Source: Nocardia colli (GTDB lineage: Bacteria > Actinomycetota > Actinomycetes > Mycobacteriales > Mycobacteriaceae). From it: a DNA stretch of 64,000 nucleotides. The stretch's first letter is position 1, and every line of letters begins with the position of its first letter. Shown in pieces: positions 45,145 to 53,661 of the stretch. Made by a program: the position numbers and the translations under genes. The notes beneath the pieces are model-generated. The model was not told the DNA's origin and ran no database searches. It saw only the letters and a program-made list of their open reading frames with translations. The stretch is taken from the NCBI RefSeq assembly GCF_008704205.1, contig NZ_VXLC01000013.1, forward strand, positions 1-64,000, in the 5' to 3' direction.

Positions 45145-47175
45145 ATGCCCGCGAAGGGATTTCATGGAATCAGCCGTCGCGACCTCCTTCGGACGGCCGG
45201 AGTCGTTGCTGCCGCGATGATTCCAGTTGCCTGCGGCTCCTCCGCCAACCCGGGGGTGGGTCCCGATCTGACGGGACTCGATGCGACTGTCCGTCCTCAA
45301 GATGATTTGTACCGGCATACCAATGGACAGTGGCTGCGTGCGTACAAGCTACCGGACGACCAACCGGTGTGCAGTGCGATGACCGACGCGATGCACCGGG
45401 TCGAGCGGCAGCTCAGAGATATCATCGAAGGCATCCGCGAGCCGGTGCCCGCGACGGCGGAACAGCAGATCCGGGACCTGTACGCGGCCTGCTTGGACAA
45501 CTCGGCTATCGAGCGGCTCGGAATGACTCCGCTTGCCGACCTCTTCGCCGACATCGATGCGGCGGAGACGAAGTCCGAATTGGCACGGGTCATGGGAAGA
45601 CTGCCGATCCCCGGTCTGATCGCGATGTACGTCGACATCGATCGGAAGGACTCGCGCCGCTACCTCGCTACCCTTGCTCAGTCCGGGCTCGGCATGGACA
45701 GCCGATATTACCGAGATCCTGAGTTCAGCACCCATCTCGACGCCTATCGCAGGTATCTGGAGCGCATAGCCGGTGCAAGCGGCCTTGCCGATCCTGCGGG
45801 GATGTCGATGCGGGTGGTCGAACTGGAGCGGCGATTGGCCATGGCCCACTGCGATGCTGTGCAGGACCAGGACGCGGCGGCGACCTACAACCTGCTGAGC
45901 TGGTCCGAATTACGCGGGTTGGCAACAGATTTCGACTTCGATGCCTGGTTGTCCGGGCAGACCACGCAGCCGCTGGAGCTATTCGCGCGCGTCGTCGTGC
46001 GTCAGCCCTCGTTCGTGGCCGCCGCCGGAGCGCTCTGGGCCGGCGTCGATCTCGCCCAGTGGCGTGAATACCTCCGCCTGAATGTTATTCAGGGGTTCTC
46101 CAGGTTTCTGCCCGAGGCGATCGCCACTGCGAATTTCGACTTTCGGCACCGATTCATGGGTGGTACGGATCGGCCGGACCAGCCGTGGCAGCGCGCGATC
46201 GCCACGGTCAACGCTGAGCTGGGGCCGCAGTTGGGAAAGCTGTATGTGGCCAAGCACTTTCCGCCCGCGGCCAAGGACCGGATGCACGATCTGGTCGAGG
46301 ATCTGCTGGTGGCTTACCGTGCACATTTTCGCGAGTCGTCCTGGATGTCGGAGGCCACCCGCGCCCGCGCCATTGCCAAACTCGACAAGATCGAGACGCT
46401 GATCGGCGGTCCGGACCGATGGCCCGACTATTCGAGTGTGCCGATCACACCGGACAGGTTGATCGAATCGCTCAGGGCGGTCCGCGATTTCACCGCACGA
46501 CGGCAGTTCGAGCGGCTCTCCACTGCGGTCGACAAGAGCGAATGGACGACGACCCCGCAAACTGTCAACGCCTTCTACACCCCGACATCGAATCAGATCG
46601 TTTTCCCCGCGGCCTTCCTACAGCCGCCGTACTTCGACAAGGACGCAGACCCGGCGGCGAACTACGGTGCGATCGGCGCGATCATCGGACACGAGATCGG
46701 TCACGGGTTCGACGACCAAGGGTCTGAATACGATGGTGACGGCAACCTGTCCGATTGGTGGGCTCCCGCGGACCGCGCGGCGTTCGACGCGAAGACCAGG
46801 CACCTGGTCGGCCAATACGACGGGCTGGTCCCCGAGGGCTTCGATGCTGCGCACCATGTCGACGGACGGTTGACCGTGAGCGAGAACTTGGCGGATTTGC
46901 TGGGTCTGCAGGTGGCGGTCGCCGCCTACCGCCGCGCGGCGCAACGCCGTGGCGAACCGCCGGAGTTCCGTACCCTGTTCCTGTCGTGGGCGAGATGCTG
47001 GCGGATGAAACAGACAGACCAGTTCGCCGTGGCCGCGCTGGCGGCGAACACCCACGCACCTGCGGAATTCCGTACCAACCAGATCGTGCGCAACATCCCT
47101 GAGTTCTACTCGGCCTTCGAGGTCGCGCACGGGGATCGGCTGTTCTTGCCCGAGGAACAGCGGCTCGCACTGTGA
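45145..47175 (+). CDS. M13 (neprilysin-type) metallopeptidase, Tat lipoprotein
   Basis: A 676-residue zinc endopeptidase anchored outside the cell. The N-terminus has a twin-arginine signal (SRRDLLRTAGVVAAAM) and a lipobox (IPVACGSS). The peptidase has the zinc motif HEIGH near residues 514-518 (IIGHEIGHGFDDQGSE), the third ligand in ENLAD near 580, and the NAFYTPTSNQIVFPAAFLQPP region with the substrate-binding NAxY-like element. M13 length is normal. It follows the LuxR gene closely and overlaps the DUF2283 gene or ends 41 bases before it. No dedicated LanP protease is in the cluster, so it is a candidate for leader removal or peptide-based immunity (inference). Confidence 0.9.
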   Translation: MPAKGFHGISRRDLLRTAGVVAAAMIPVACGSSANPGVGPDLTGLDATVRPQDDLYRHTNGQWLRAYKLPDDQPVCSAMTDAMHRVERQLRDIIEGIREPVPATAEQQIRDLYAACLDNSAIERLGMTPLADLFADIDAAETKSELARVMGRLPIPGLIAMYVDIDRKDSRRYLATLAQSGLGMDSRYYRDPEFSTHLDAYRRYLERIAGASGLADPAGMSMRVVELERRLAMAHCDAVQDQDAAATYNLLSWSELRGLATDFDFDAWLSGQTTQPLELFARVVVRQPSFVAAAGALWAGVDLAQWREYLRLNVIQGFSRFLPEAIATANFDFRHRFMGGTDRPDQPWQRAIATVNAELGPQLGKLYVAKHFPPAAKDRMHDLVEDLLVAYRAHFRESSWMSEATRARAIAKLDKIETLIGGPDRWPDYSSVPITPDRLIESLRAVRDFTARRQFERLSTAVDKSEWTTTPQTVNAFYTPTSNQIVFPAAFLQPPYFDKDADPAANYGAIGAIIGHEIGHGFDDQGSEYDGDGNLSDWWAPADRAAFDAKTRHLVGQYDGLVPEGFDAAHHVDGRLTVSENLADLLGLQVAVAAYRRAAQRRGEPPEFRTLFLSWARCWRMKQTDQFAVAALAANTHAPAEFRTNQIVRNIPEFYSAFEVAHGDRLFLPEEQRLAL

Positions 47176-47216
47176 ATCTCTTGATCCGCAACTACAACGA
47201 TGACAAGGACCTGATC

Positions 47217-47474
47217 ATGCAATCCGATTATGTCGACTACCTGACCTGGGACGAGCAGCACAATGTCGCCTACCTTGCGCTCCGTCCGAACAACTCCGGA
47301 ACTCGCCGAGTCGCCCGAACTCTGCAGGTGTGCGATGAGGCCGGCGACGAGGTTGTGGCCGCTCTCGATTTCGGTGCGGACGGCGAGCTCATGGGCATCG
47401 AACTGTTGAACGCGGCCACCCAGCTGGGCGCGGCGCTCAAGGCGTCGGCACGCGAGCAGCAGGCGAACACCTGA
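47217..47474 (+). CDS. DUF2283 family protein
   Basis: A small cytoplasmic protein of 85 residues from the ATG at 47217 (AAGGA eight bases before it) or 100 residues from a GTG at 47172 that overlaps the M13 stop. The core YLTWDEQHNVAYLALRP ... VCDEAGDEVVAALDFGADGELMGIELLNAA is typical of DUF2283, a family of unknown function. It lies between the peptidase gene and the transporter promoter, and is likely co-transcribed with the former. Confidence 0.78.
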   Translation: MQSDYVDYLTWDEQHNVAYLALRPNNSGTRRVARTLQVCDEAGDEVVAALDFGADGELMGIELLNAATQLGAALKASAREQQANT

Positions 47475-47489
47475 TCCGCGTTTCACCGT

Positions 47490-47514
47490 GAACCGCAACA
47501 CGTTAGACGGCTAC
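47490..47514 (+). promoter_or_regulatory. ECF-sigma promoter before the E/F-type transporter
   Basis: Perfect GAACC at 47490-47494, 15 bases, GCTAC at 47510-47514. The transporter start is 34 bases after the -10 word, with GAGGAGAG as ribosome binding site. Confidence 0.8.
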
Positions 47515-47548
47515 GTACTCGAGTAGACCGACTGACTCGAGGAGAGAA

Positions 47549-48358
47549 ATGGCCACCACCGCAGCACGTCAGGAGCCTGACGTTCGCCCGAAGCGGGATC
47601 AACCGTCCCTGGCGGAGGTCACCGCCGTCGAACTGTCCAGGATGCGCCGGGGTTTCATCGGCTGGTTCGTCGTCCTGGTGCCCTTCGTGATCACGGTTCC
47701 GCTGTATCCGATGTCGCTGGCCTCGCCAGAAGGGCAGTCCGGCCATACCTGGACGGTATTCCGTGATGTTGCCCTGGAGGGTTGGGGCGTTCTGATCCCG
47801 ATGACTGCCGCGCTATTGGCCGCGCTCTCCGTGCGAGCGGATCAGGACGCCTGGCGGCTGCTTTTCTCCTACGCTGTGCCGCGGACCAAATATCTGCTCG
47901 GCAAGTATTTCGCCTTGGCCGCGCTGTCGGCCGTTTCGACGACTCTGCTGGCCGTTTTGCTGTGTGGCGGTGCGGCTCTGAGCGGGCGGCTGGGCACCAG
48001 CTTCTCGACGATCGTCGGCGCGTGCTTTCTGCCGTGGCTGGCCGGATTGGGCTGCGCCGCAGTGGCTCTGGTCGTCTCGATGATGTGGGGACTCGGCCCG
48101 ACCATCGCGGTGGGCGTTGTCGGCATGATGAGCGGGATGCTCATTGCGGACAAGAGCTGGTGGATGGCGGTGCCGTTTGCCTGGCCGATGCGCGTCATCT
48201 TGCCGTTGGCCGGAATCGGACCCAACGGCGTTCCGCTCCCCGCGGACAGCCCGGTCCGGGACCACGGAGTCATTCTGCCTGCGATAGCGCTGTCGATCGG
48301 GCTGGCGGTCGTGGTTCTCGCTCTCGGCTCGTTCCACATCAAGCGCAAGGAGATCTGA
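47549..48358 (+). CDS. ABC transporter permease, lantibiotic immunity type
   Basis: A 269-residue integral membrane protein with an acidic/basic N-terminal tail and six predicted membrane segments (first near 36-55, last near 243-262). It is of the ABC-2 kind seen in lantibiotic self-protection transporters (LanE/F/G, here like MibE/F). It is followed after two bases by its ATPase gene and preceded by a perfect ECF-type promoter, so it should be induced with production. Export of the lanthipeptide from the membrane is inferred. Confidence 0.85.
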   Translation: MATTAARQEPDVRPKRDQPSLAEVTAVELSRMRRGFIGWFVVLVPFVITVPLYPMSLASPEGQSGHTWTVFRDVALEGWGVLIPMTAALLAALSVRADQDAWRLLFSYAVPRTKYLLGKYFALAALSAVSTTLLAVLLCGGAALSGRLGTSFSTIVGACFLPWLAGLGCAAVALVVSMMWGLGPTIAVGVVGMMSGMLIADKSWWMAVPFAWPMRVILPLAGIGPNGVPLPADSPVRDHGVILPAIALSIGLAVVVLALGSFHIKRKEI

Positions 48359-48360
48359 CC

Positions 48361-49071
48361 ATGCTCGCACTGGAAGTGTCGCAGCTGCACAAGCACTACG
48401 GGAAACACCGCGCCCTCGACGGTGTCGAGCTTTCCGTCCACTCGGGTGAGGTCTACGGGCTGCTCGGTCCGAACGGTGCGGGCAAGTCCACTGTGATGAA
48501 GACGATTCTCGGCTTGCAGCGCCCGTCCAGCGGAACCATCCGGCTGTTCGACCAGCCGTACGACCGTGCGCAGCTCGTCGATGTCGGCGCGCTGATCGAG
48601 ACGCCGGGGCTGTGGCCGAAGCTGGATGCGTTGACGCACCTGCGTATTCACGCGAAATTGCGTGGCGTGCCCGAGCAGTGGATCGACGAGACATTGGCGG
48701 CTGTGCAGCTGACCGACGTCCGCAACCGCAAGGTGCAGGCCTTCTCTCTGGGCATGCGCTGGCGCCTTGGTATCGCCATCGCCTTATTGGCGCGGCCGAG
48801 ACTGCTGCTGCTCGACGAACCGACGAACGGTCTGGATCCGGTCGGGATCCGGGAGATGCGGGGCATCATTCGATCCCTCGCCGCCAACGGAACGACGGTC
48901 TTCATCTCCAGCCACCAATTGTCGGAGATCGCCCAGGTGTGTGACCGTGTCGCTGTTCTGGTCGCGGGCAAGACACGCTACGAGGGCACGCTCGATGGCA
49001 TCGCGGGCGATGGCGATCTCGAGGAAGGGTTCTTCCGCATCCTCGAATCGAGCGGTTCGCACATCCGCTGA
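48361..49071 (+). CDS. ABC transporter ATP-binding protein, lantibiotic immunity type
   Basis: A 236-residue ABC ATPase. Walker A GLLGPNGAGKST near residues 34-45, Q-loop region ALIETPGLWPKL, signature FSLGMRWRLGIA (SLGMR variant of LSGGQ), Walker B LLLLDEPTNGLDP and the switch His in ISSHQLSE. The altered signature and the E-loop-like ETPG agree with the bacitracin/lantibiotic immunity class. Together with the preceding permease it corresponds to MibE/F. Its 3' end overlaps the convergent DUF6895-like gene by 94 bases. Confidence 0.9.
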   Translation: MLALEVSQLHKHYGKHRALDGVELSVHSGEVYGLLGPNGAGKSTVMKTILGLQRPSSGTIRLFDQPYDRAQLVDVGALIETPGLWPKLDALTHLRIHAKLRGVPEQWIDETLAAVQLTDVRNRKVQAFSLGMRWRLGIAIALLARPRLLLLDEPTNGLDPVGIREMRGIIRSLAANGTTVFISSHQLSEIAQVCDRVAVLVAGKTRYEGTLDGIAGDGDLEEGFFRILESSGSHIR

Positions 49072-49550
49072 AGCACCACAACACAGTGCCGGGTGAGAGC
49101 GATCCGAACGATGCTGTCGGATCGCTCCGCACTCCCGTTCTGGTTAGCCGTCCCGAAACTGCCGTCGGTCTGCTGCTGCGCGATCAGGAACCCCATGGCC
49201 CGCACCGGAATCGGTCGTTCGGACAGCGCCAACCGGGTGCATCCGCGCAGCAGGGTGGCGAGTGCGTCGAGATCGTAGCGACGAATCGCCAATACCAGCA
49301 GGGAATCGAGCACGACAGCCCATTCCGTGATGAGTGCACCGGATGCGTCGATGGAATCGAGATCGCGCCAGTGCACCGGATCGGCGCACAGCAGGTCGGT
49401 AGCTGTCAGCAGCCGCGTATTCGGCTCTTGCGCTGCGGATTCCAGGTCTCCGACAAAGCAGTCGGGTGTGGCGTTGGCCGCCAGCCACGCTTGGGCCGCA
49501 GCCAGCGATCGGATCGCCGCCCTGCGGAACGAATCAGGGTATTCGAGCAT
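48978..49550 (-). CDS. DUF6895-like protein, shorter partner
   Basis: A 190-residue protein of unknown function with alpha-helical repeats (SLAAAQAWLAANA, LVLAIRRYDLDALATLLRGCTRLALSE) and a GFLIAQQQTDGSFG segment typical of alpha/alpha barrel-like proteins. It overlaps the preceding gene by 17 bases and its own C-terminal 31 codons run antisense to the transporter ATPase gene. It may work with the longer DUF6895-like neighbour as two halves of one module. Low-level functional knowledge only. Confidence 0.7.
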   Translation of the reverse strand: MLEYPDSFRRAAIRSLAAAQAWLAANATPDCFVGDLESAAQEPNTRLLTATDLLCADPVHWRDLDSIDASGALITEWAVVLDSLLVLAIRRYDLDALATLLRGCTRLALSERPIPVRAMGFLIAQQQTDGSFGTANQNGSAERSDSIVRIALTRHCVVVLQRMCEPLDSRMRKNPSSRSPSPAMPSSVPS

Positions 49551-50532
49551 GGTGCCGCTCGCGTTCTGCCACGGCCATCGCCGCGACCATCGTGGTGTGG
49601 TGACAAGTGCCGAACGCGTAGGCCTCGGCTACCTCGGCGCGCAGCCCCGACCATCGGACCGGGTCGAACAACGGACCAGGCACCGCGCCCTCGGACAGCC
49701 TGTGCCGTGCCAAGGAGTCCCATCCGTGCGCGGTGATCGTGCAGTCACCGGGATGTACCGCGTGCAGGGACAACAGCAGCTCGCCGGCCAGATCCATGTC
49801 CCCTAGCGCGAGATAGGTTCCGAGCAGGGTCCGCATCGTGTCGATGAGCTCCGGGTCGATATGCATCGACCTGGCAGCGAAATCCGTTGCGTAGAACACG
49901 ACATGGGTCAGCGCATAGACCTCGTCGTCGCGTAGGTAGAGCGGATCAGGTCCGGCGGTGACGATGGTCCGCGAGAGCAGATCCGCTGTCGACGGCAACG
50001 AGTTCGGGAACTGACCGAGCTCGAGTACATACCGCAACTCCAGCAGGCTGAGCGGTGTGCGCCAAGTGCCGTTCCATCCGCCACAGCCGGTCGTGAGAAC
50101 GGTCCGCACCCGCTCGGCGGCAGTCGGCACCGGCCGGCCGAGGTCGGCGAGCAGCGCGACCAAATAAGCACGGTACGGAAACTTTTCGTCTCCGCGGCCC
50201 AACGCGGCATGGAAGGACTCGGCGGAAACCAGGGTATAGGCGAGTTCGAGCGCGCCATCGATGAGCGGATGGTCGTGTCGTTCCCCGCGGCGCAGAATTC
50301 GGCACAGCACAAGCAGTTCGAGCACGGTGCCCTCGCGAAATTGCCGGGGTGGCAGGAACCGATCCCAGTGCACTGGGTCGAACCAGCGGAGATTGGCGGC
50401 GAGCCAGTCCAACGCGGTATCGAGCAGCGGTGTTGTCGCGGCAGTCTCGATCCGGACCTGTGGCGGCCAAACGGGGAAGCCGCCCACCTGGCCGCGCAGC
50501 TCCGCCGGTGGATGTGTGCCGTTCACCCTCAC
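49534..50532 (-). CDS. DUF6895 family protein
   Basis: A 332-residue cytoplasmic, mostly helical protein. The diagnostic segment is EVYALTHVVFYATDFAARSM near residues 205-225, close to the YALTHTVFHLTDWG pattern of DUF6895 proteins of Streptomyces. The GTG at 50532 overlaps the permease stop, so it is the next cistron of the lanABCTU operon, the position called V in the planosporicin and microbisporicin clusters. Whether it is the functional counterpart is not known. A chaperone or binding role is only a guess. Confidence 0.75.
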   Translation of the reverse strand: MRVNGTHPPAELRGQVGGFPVWPPQVRIETAATTPLLDTALDWLAANLRWFDPVHWDRFLPPRQFREGTVLELLVLCRILRRGERHDHPLIDGALELAYTLVSAESFHAALGRGDEKFPYRAYLVALLADLGRPVPTAAERVRTVLTTGCGGWNGTWRTPLSLLELRYVLELGQFPNSLPSTADLLSRTIVTAGPDPLYLRDDEVYALTHVVFYATDFAARSMHIDPELIDTMRTLLGTYLALGDMDLAGELLLSLHAVHPGDCTITAHGWDSLARHRLSEGAVPGPLFDPVRWSGLRAEVAEAYAFGTCHHTTMVAAMAVAERERHHARIP

Positions 50533-51332
50533 CGTCCGATCTTGACGCGGATGCCGATCGCGAAGAACAGCGCCAAGGACACCAGCACCAGCACGTCGAC
50601 CGCGACCGGAACCAAGGCTTGTTCCGTGCCGACCAGTACCTGCCTGCCCGCATCGACCAGGTAGGTCAGTGGGTTGATCCGGATCACGGCCGACAGCCAG
50701 CTCGGCACGCCCGCGGGCTGAAATACTGACCCGGACAGGAAAAGCATTGGCAGCATGGCCATTTGCACACTGGCCTGTAGTGTCTGGATTTGCCGCAGCG
50801 TGGTGGCCAGGAACAGCCCGAACAGACTGAACACGGCGGATCCGAACAGGTAGATCACGGCCGCGATCGCGATCTGCGCGAAGGTCGGCGACAACCCGAA
50901 GATCGGGGCACACAGCAAGAGCAGCAGGCTCTGCACACCGACGACGATCCCGGTGCTGACGACTTTCCCCATCGGCAGGCACATACGAGGCACCGGGGCG
51001 ACGGTCATCTCGCGCAGGACGCCGAATTCACGGTCCCAGGCGTAGGACAATCCGGTGGCGACGCCGACTGTCGCCACCTGAATGGCGATGATCCCCGGCA
51101 GGATGTACGCACTGAACGACACCTGACCCACGGAGCCGACCATCGCATCGAAGCCGACGGCATAGATCGCGATGAAGAACAGCAACTGGGCCGCGTTGCT
51201 GATCAGCAGACCGGGTCGACGAATTTGGCGCTGCAGGTCCCGGTTCGCGATCACCCAGACGGCGCGGGCGCTGCTGATCATCGAGCGCTCCGGCACGTAG
51301 CCCGTCGGCTCCGTCACATCCGATGCGGTCAC
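50529..51332 (-). CDS. ABC-2 type permease of the lanthipeptide exporter (U-like)
   Basis: A 267-residue membrane protein of the ABC-2 family (DrrB-like) with six membrane segments, first near 48-68, last near 240-260. Features include the amphipathic N-terminal helix (ISSARAVWVIANRDLQRQIRRPG) and the reentrant-like FLSGSVFQPAGVPSWL loop near the C-terminus. It overlaps the ATPase stop by four bases and is in the lanA operon. By position it equals MibU/PspU and should export modified peptide. Confidence 0.87.
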   Translation of the reverse strand: MTASDVTEPTGYVPERSMISSARAVWVIANRDLQRQIRRPGLLISNAAQLLFFIAIYAVGFDAMVGSVGQVSFSAYILPGIIAIQVATVGVATGLSYAWDREFGVLREMTVAPVPRMCLPMGKVVSTGIVVGVQSLLLLLCAPIFGLSPTFAQIAIAAVIYLFGSAVFSLFGLFLATTLRQIQTLQASVQMAMLPMLFLSGSVFQPAGVPSWLSAVIRINPLTYLVDAGRQVLVGTEQALVPVAVDVLVLVSLALFFAIGIRVKIGR

Positions 51333-52255
51333 GAGATGTCCCTTCCGGTGGGCATGGTCGCGGCCGCATAGACATCGTCCATCGACGGGTTGTGCACGGT
51401 AACGCTCAGGACTGGCAGGTCGAGAACGCGCACGATGTCGGCCACCCGCCGATCAGGTTCAGCGCAACGAATTTCCAGTTCGGTGAATCCGGTGATCACC
51501 TCGAAACCCGCCGCACGCAGCTGCGCGGCGGCCACCGCGTCGTCGTAGGTCCGCAGCTGCACGCACGAGGCATGCAATTCGTCCTTCAGATCTACCGGCG
51601 AACCCGATCGGCCGATCCGGCCGCCGGACATGATCACGATCTCATCGGCATATTCGGCCTCGTCCAGGTAGTGCGTGGAATAGAGAGTGGTGACGCCGAG
51701 TTCGTCGCGCATGCGAAGCAGATCGCGCCAGACCACGCGACGGGATCGTGGGTCGAGACCTGTCGTCGGCTCGTCGAGGATGAGCAGCCCCGGCCGATGC
51801 AATAGGGCGCGGACCAGCTCCACGCGTCGCGCGGTCCCGCCGGAGAGCCGCTCGATCGCGGTCCGTCGTTGGTCGGTCAGGTCGAGCATGGCCAGCAGCC
51901 GATCGATCTGGTTGGCGGCATCGGTGCGGCGCATGCCGAAAAGCCGTGCGTGGAACCAGAGGTTCTGCTCGACGGTCAACTCCTTGTCCAGCGTCCGTTC
52001 CTGGAACACCAGACCGAGGTGGGCGCGGGCACGCATCGGTGCCGTTCGCACATCGCTGCCGAAGATGCGGACGGTTCCGGATTCGGGTTTGGCCGCGGTG
52101 GAGAGCACGGAGAGCAGACTCGACTTACCCGCACCGTTCGGGCCGAGCAGTGCGGTCAGCCGGCCGGGGACCGAGCTGAGTGAAACCGAGTCGACGGCAA
52201 GGGTGCCGCCGTAGCGAACGACGATATCGGCGAGCTCGAAAGCATTGTGGGACAT
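51329..52255 (-). CDS. ABC ATP-binding protein of the lanthipeptide exporter (T-like)
   Basis: A 308-residue DrrA-type ATPase. Walker A ALLGPNGAGKSS near residues 36-47, Q-loop FQERTLDKELT, signature LSGGTARRVELVRA, Walker B LLILDEPTTGLDP and switch His in YSTHYLDEAE, followed by the long C-terminal extension of this subfamily. The ATG at 52255 follows lanC by 14 bases. No peptidase (C39) domain is fused, so leader removal must happen otherwise. Equals MibT/PspT by position. Confidence 0.9.
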   Translation of the reverse strand: MSHNAFELADIVVRYGGTLAVDSVSLSSVPGRLTALLGPNGAGKSSLLSVLSTAAKPESGTVRIFGSDVRTAPMRARAHLGLVFQERTLDKELTVEQNLWFHARLFGMRRTDAANQIDRLLAMLDLTDQRRTAIERLSGGTARRVELVRALLHRPGLLILDEPTTGLDPRSRRVVWRDLLRMRDELGVTTLYSTHYLDEAEYADEIVIMSGGRIGRSGSPVDLKDELHASCVQLRTYDDAVAAAQLRAAGFEVITGFTELEIRCAEPDRRVADIVRVLDLPVLSVTVHNPSMDDVYAAATMPTGRDIS

Positions 52256-52269
52256 GAGTGCGACCTTTC

Positions 52270-53661
52270 TCAGCTCAGGGCGAGGACGCGATCCCACGGA
52301 TGCCGCGACATGTCGGGAGCGGCGCCCAGCAGGCCGGACGGGATCACCGACAGCAGCGCGCAGGCAACACCCGCCGCGCCCTCGAGCAGTCCGGCGACGT
52401 CGAGCAGCTTGAATTCGGTCGGCCCTGGCGCCGACCGGGGATACCGCATCGGATGACGAAAGACGAAGGGAGCGTCCGGATCTGCCATTTCCAGGATGGT
52501 GTCGGCGAGCCGGGACTTCGCCGCGAGCAAGACCTCGTCCTGCTCGGCGGTGCCGATTCGATGGACCACCTGGAGCAAGCCGGCGTAGCCATGGCATACG
52601 GCCGGCCCGGTGAGGGTCCATTCGGATTCGTCTCGGGCAAGGGCATCATGCAGTGCCCGGATCGCACGCGTCCGCCATTCGGGGACGTCGAGGGTTTGGC
52701 CCGCGTGGTGGATCGCGGCCGCGACTCCCGGCGCGCCGTAGCACCACGCAGTCCGCGCGTACAGGTTTCCCGTTGGGGTAATTGCGATTTCGTCGTCGAA
52801 GCCGACTCGGCACGGCCAAAACGTGCCCTGGTCGTCGGTGCGGATCCATCGAATCAGCCACTCCACCATGCGGGTCAGCGCCGCGCGCTGTCCCGGCACC
52901 TCGTGCCCACGGCGCAGGGCCAGCGACAGCACGGTCACCGGACCGGGAATCCCGTGTGCTAGACCGAGATTGAAGTCGCCGCGGGGATAGTCCAGACGAT
53001 CTTGTTCGACCGCTTGCAGCTCCGCGGGAACCCACCAGCCGGGCACCAGGTGCCCATCGACGGTGATCGGCTCGCTGATGGCAACCAGATGCCGCAGTGT
53101 TTCCCGCAGCGCGCGCTCGACCTGTGCGTCGTTCTCGACGGGATCCTCGATGGAATCGAGCAATAGCCTTGCCGTGCCGGACAATCCGTTGACGATGTCG
53201 TAGGACTCCCACGAGACGCCCGGCTCGCGGCGAGCCCGGAACCCGTCCAGCCTGCTCAGCTGATCGTCGGCAAGCCAGGCGGCCAGTTTGCGCCGTAGAC
53301 CGGGATAGTGGCCCTCGCAGTTCTGCGTGGCGGCCAGCAGCGACGCGGGTCCCGCGTACAGTCCTCGGCTCGGCTCACTGGACATCGCCGCGCCCGCTGC
53401 TTGCACATGCTGGTGCGTGAAACTCGACCAGGCGGAACTGGTCCTGGCCAACTCCGCATAGAACGTCGCGATGCCGGGCAGGCCGTTCGACAGGGTCATC
53501 GGCCCCCACATCCCCGCGTCATAGATGGGGTCGCGATTGTCCCGATGCCCCGCGATGTCCGCGATCGCAGCGGGATCGGCGAGTCGTTCGGCGACGAGGG
53601 TGACGGCTTCGGCCGCTCGGTCGGCCACCGAGATCTGTTGCTGCTGTGTGGCGTTGGTCAT
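52270..53661 (-). CDS. lanC: Lanthipeptide cyclase LanC
   Basis: A 463-residue zinc enzyme that adds cysteine thiols to dehydroamino acids to close the (methyl)lanthionine rings. The LanC toroid motifs are seen: GLSGTARLL, NLGLAHGIPGPVTVLSLA (around residue 235), the zinc ligand Cys in TAWCYGAPGVAAAI (about residue 305) and Cys-His in AVCHGYAGLLQVVHRIG (about 354). Its ATG overlaps the LanB stop. Works with LanB on the precursor encoded just upstream. Confidence 0.94.
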   Translation of the reverse strand: MTNATQQQQISVADRAAEAVTLVAERLADPAAIADIAGHRDNRDPIYDAGMWGPMTLSNGLPGIATFYAELARTSSAWSSFTHQHVQAAGAAMSSEPSRGLYAGPASLLAATQNCEGHYPGLRRKLAAWLADDQLSRLDGFRARREPGVSWESYDIVNGLSGTARLLLDSIEDPVENDAQVERALRETLRHLVAISEPITVDGHLVPGWWVPAELQAVEQDRLDYPRGDFNLGLAHGIPGPVTVLSLALRRGHEVPGQRAALTRMVEWLIRWIRTDDQGTFWPCRVGFDDEIAITPTGNLYARTAWCYGAPGVAAAIHHAGQTLDVPEWRTRAIRALHDALARDESEWTLTGPAVCHGYAGLLQVVHRIGTAEQDEVLLAAKSRLADTILEMADPDAPFVFRHPMRYPRSAPGPTEFKLLDVAGLLEGAAGVACALLSVIPSGLLGAAPDMSRHPWDRVLALS

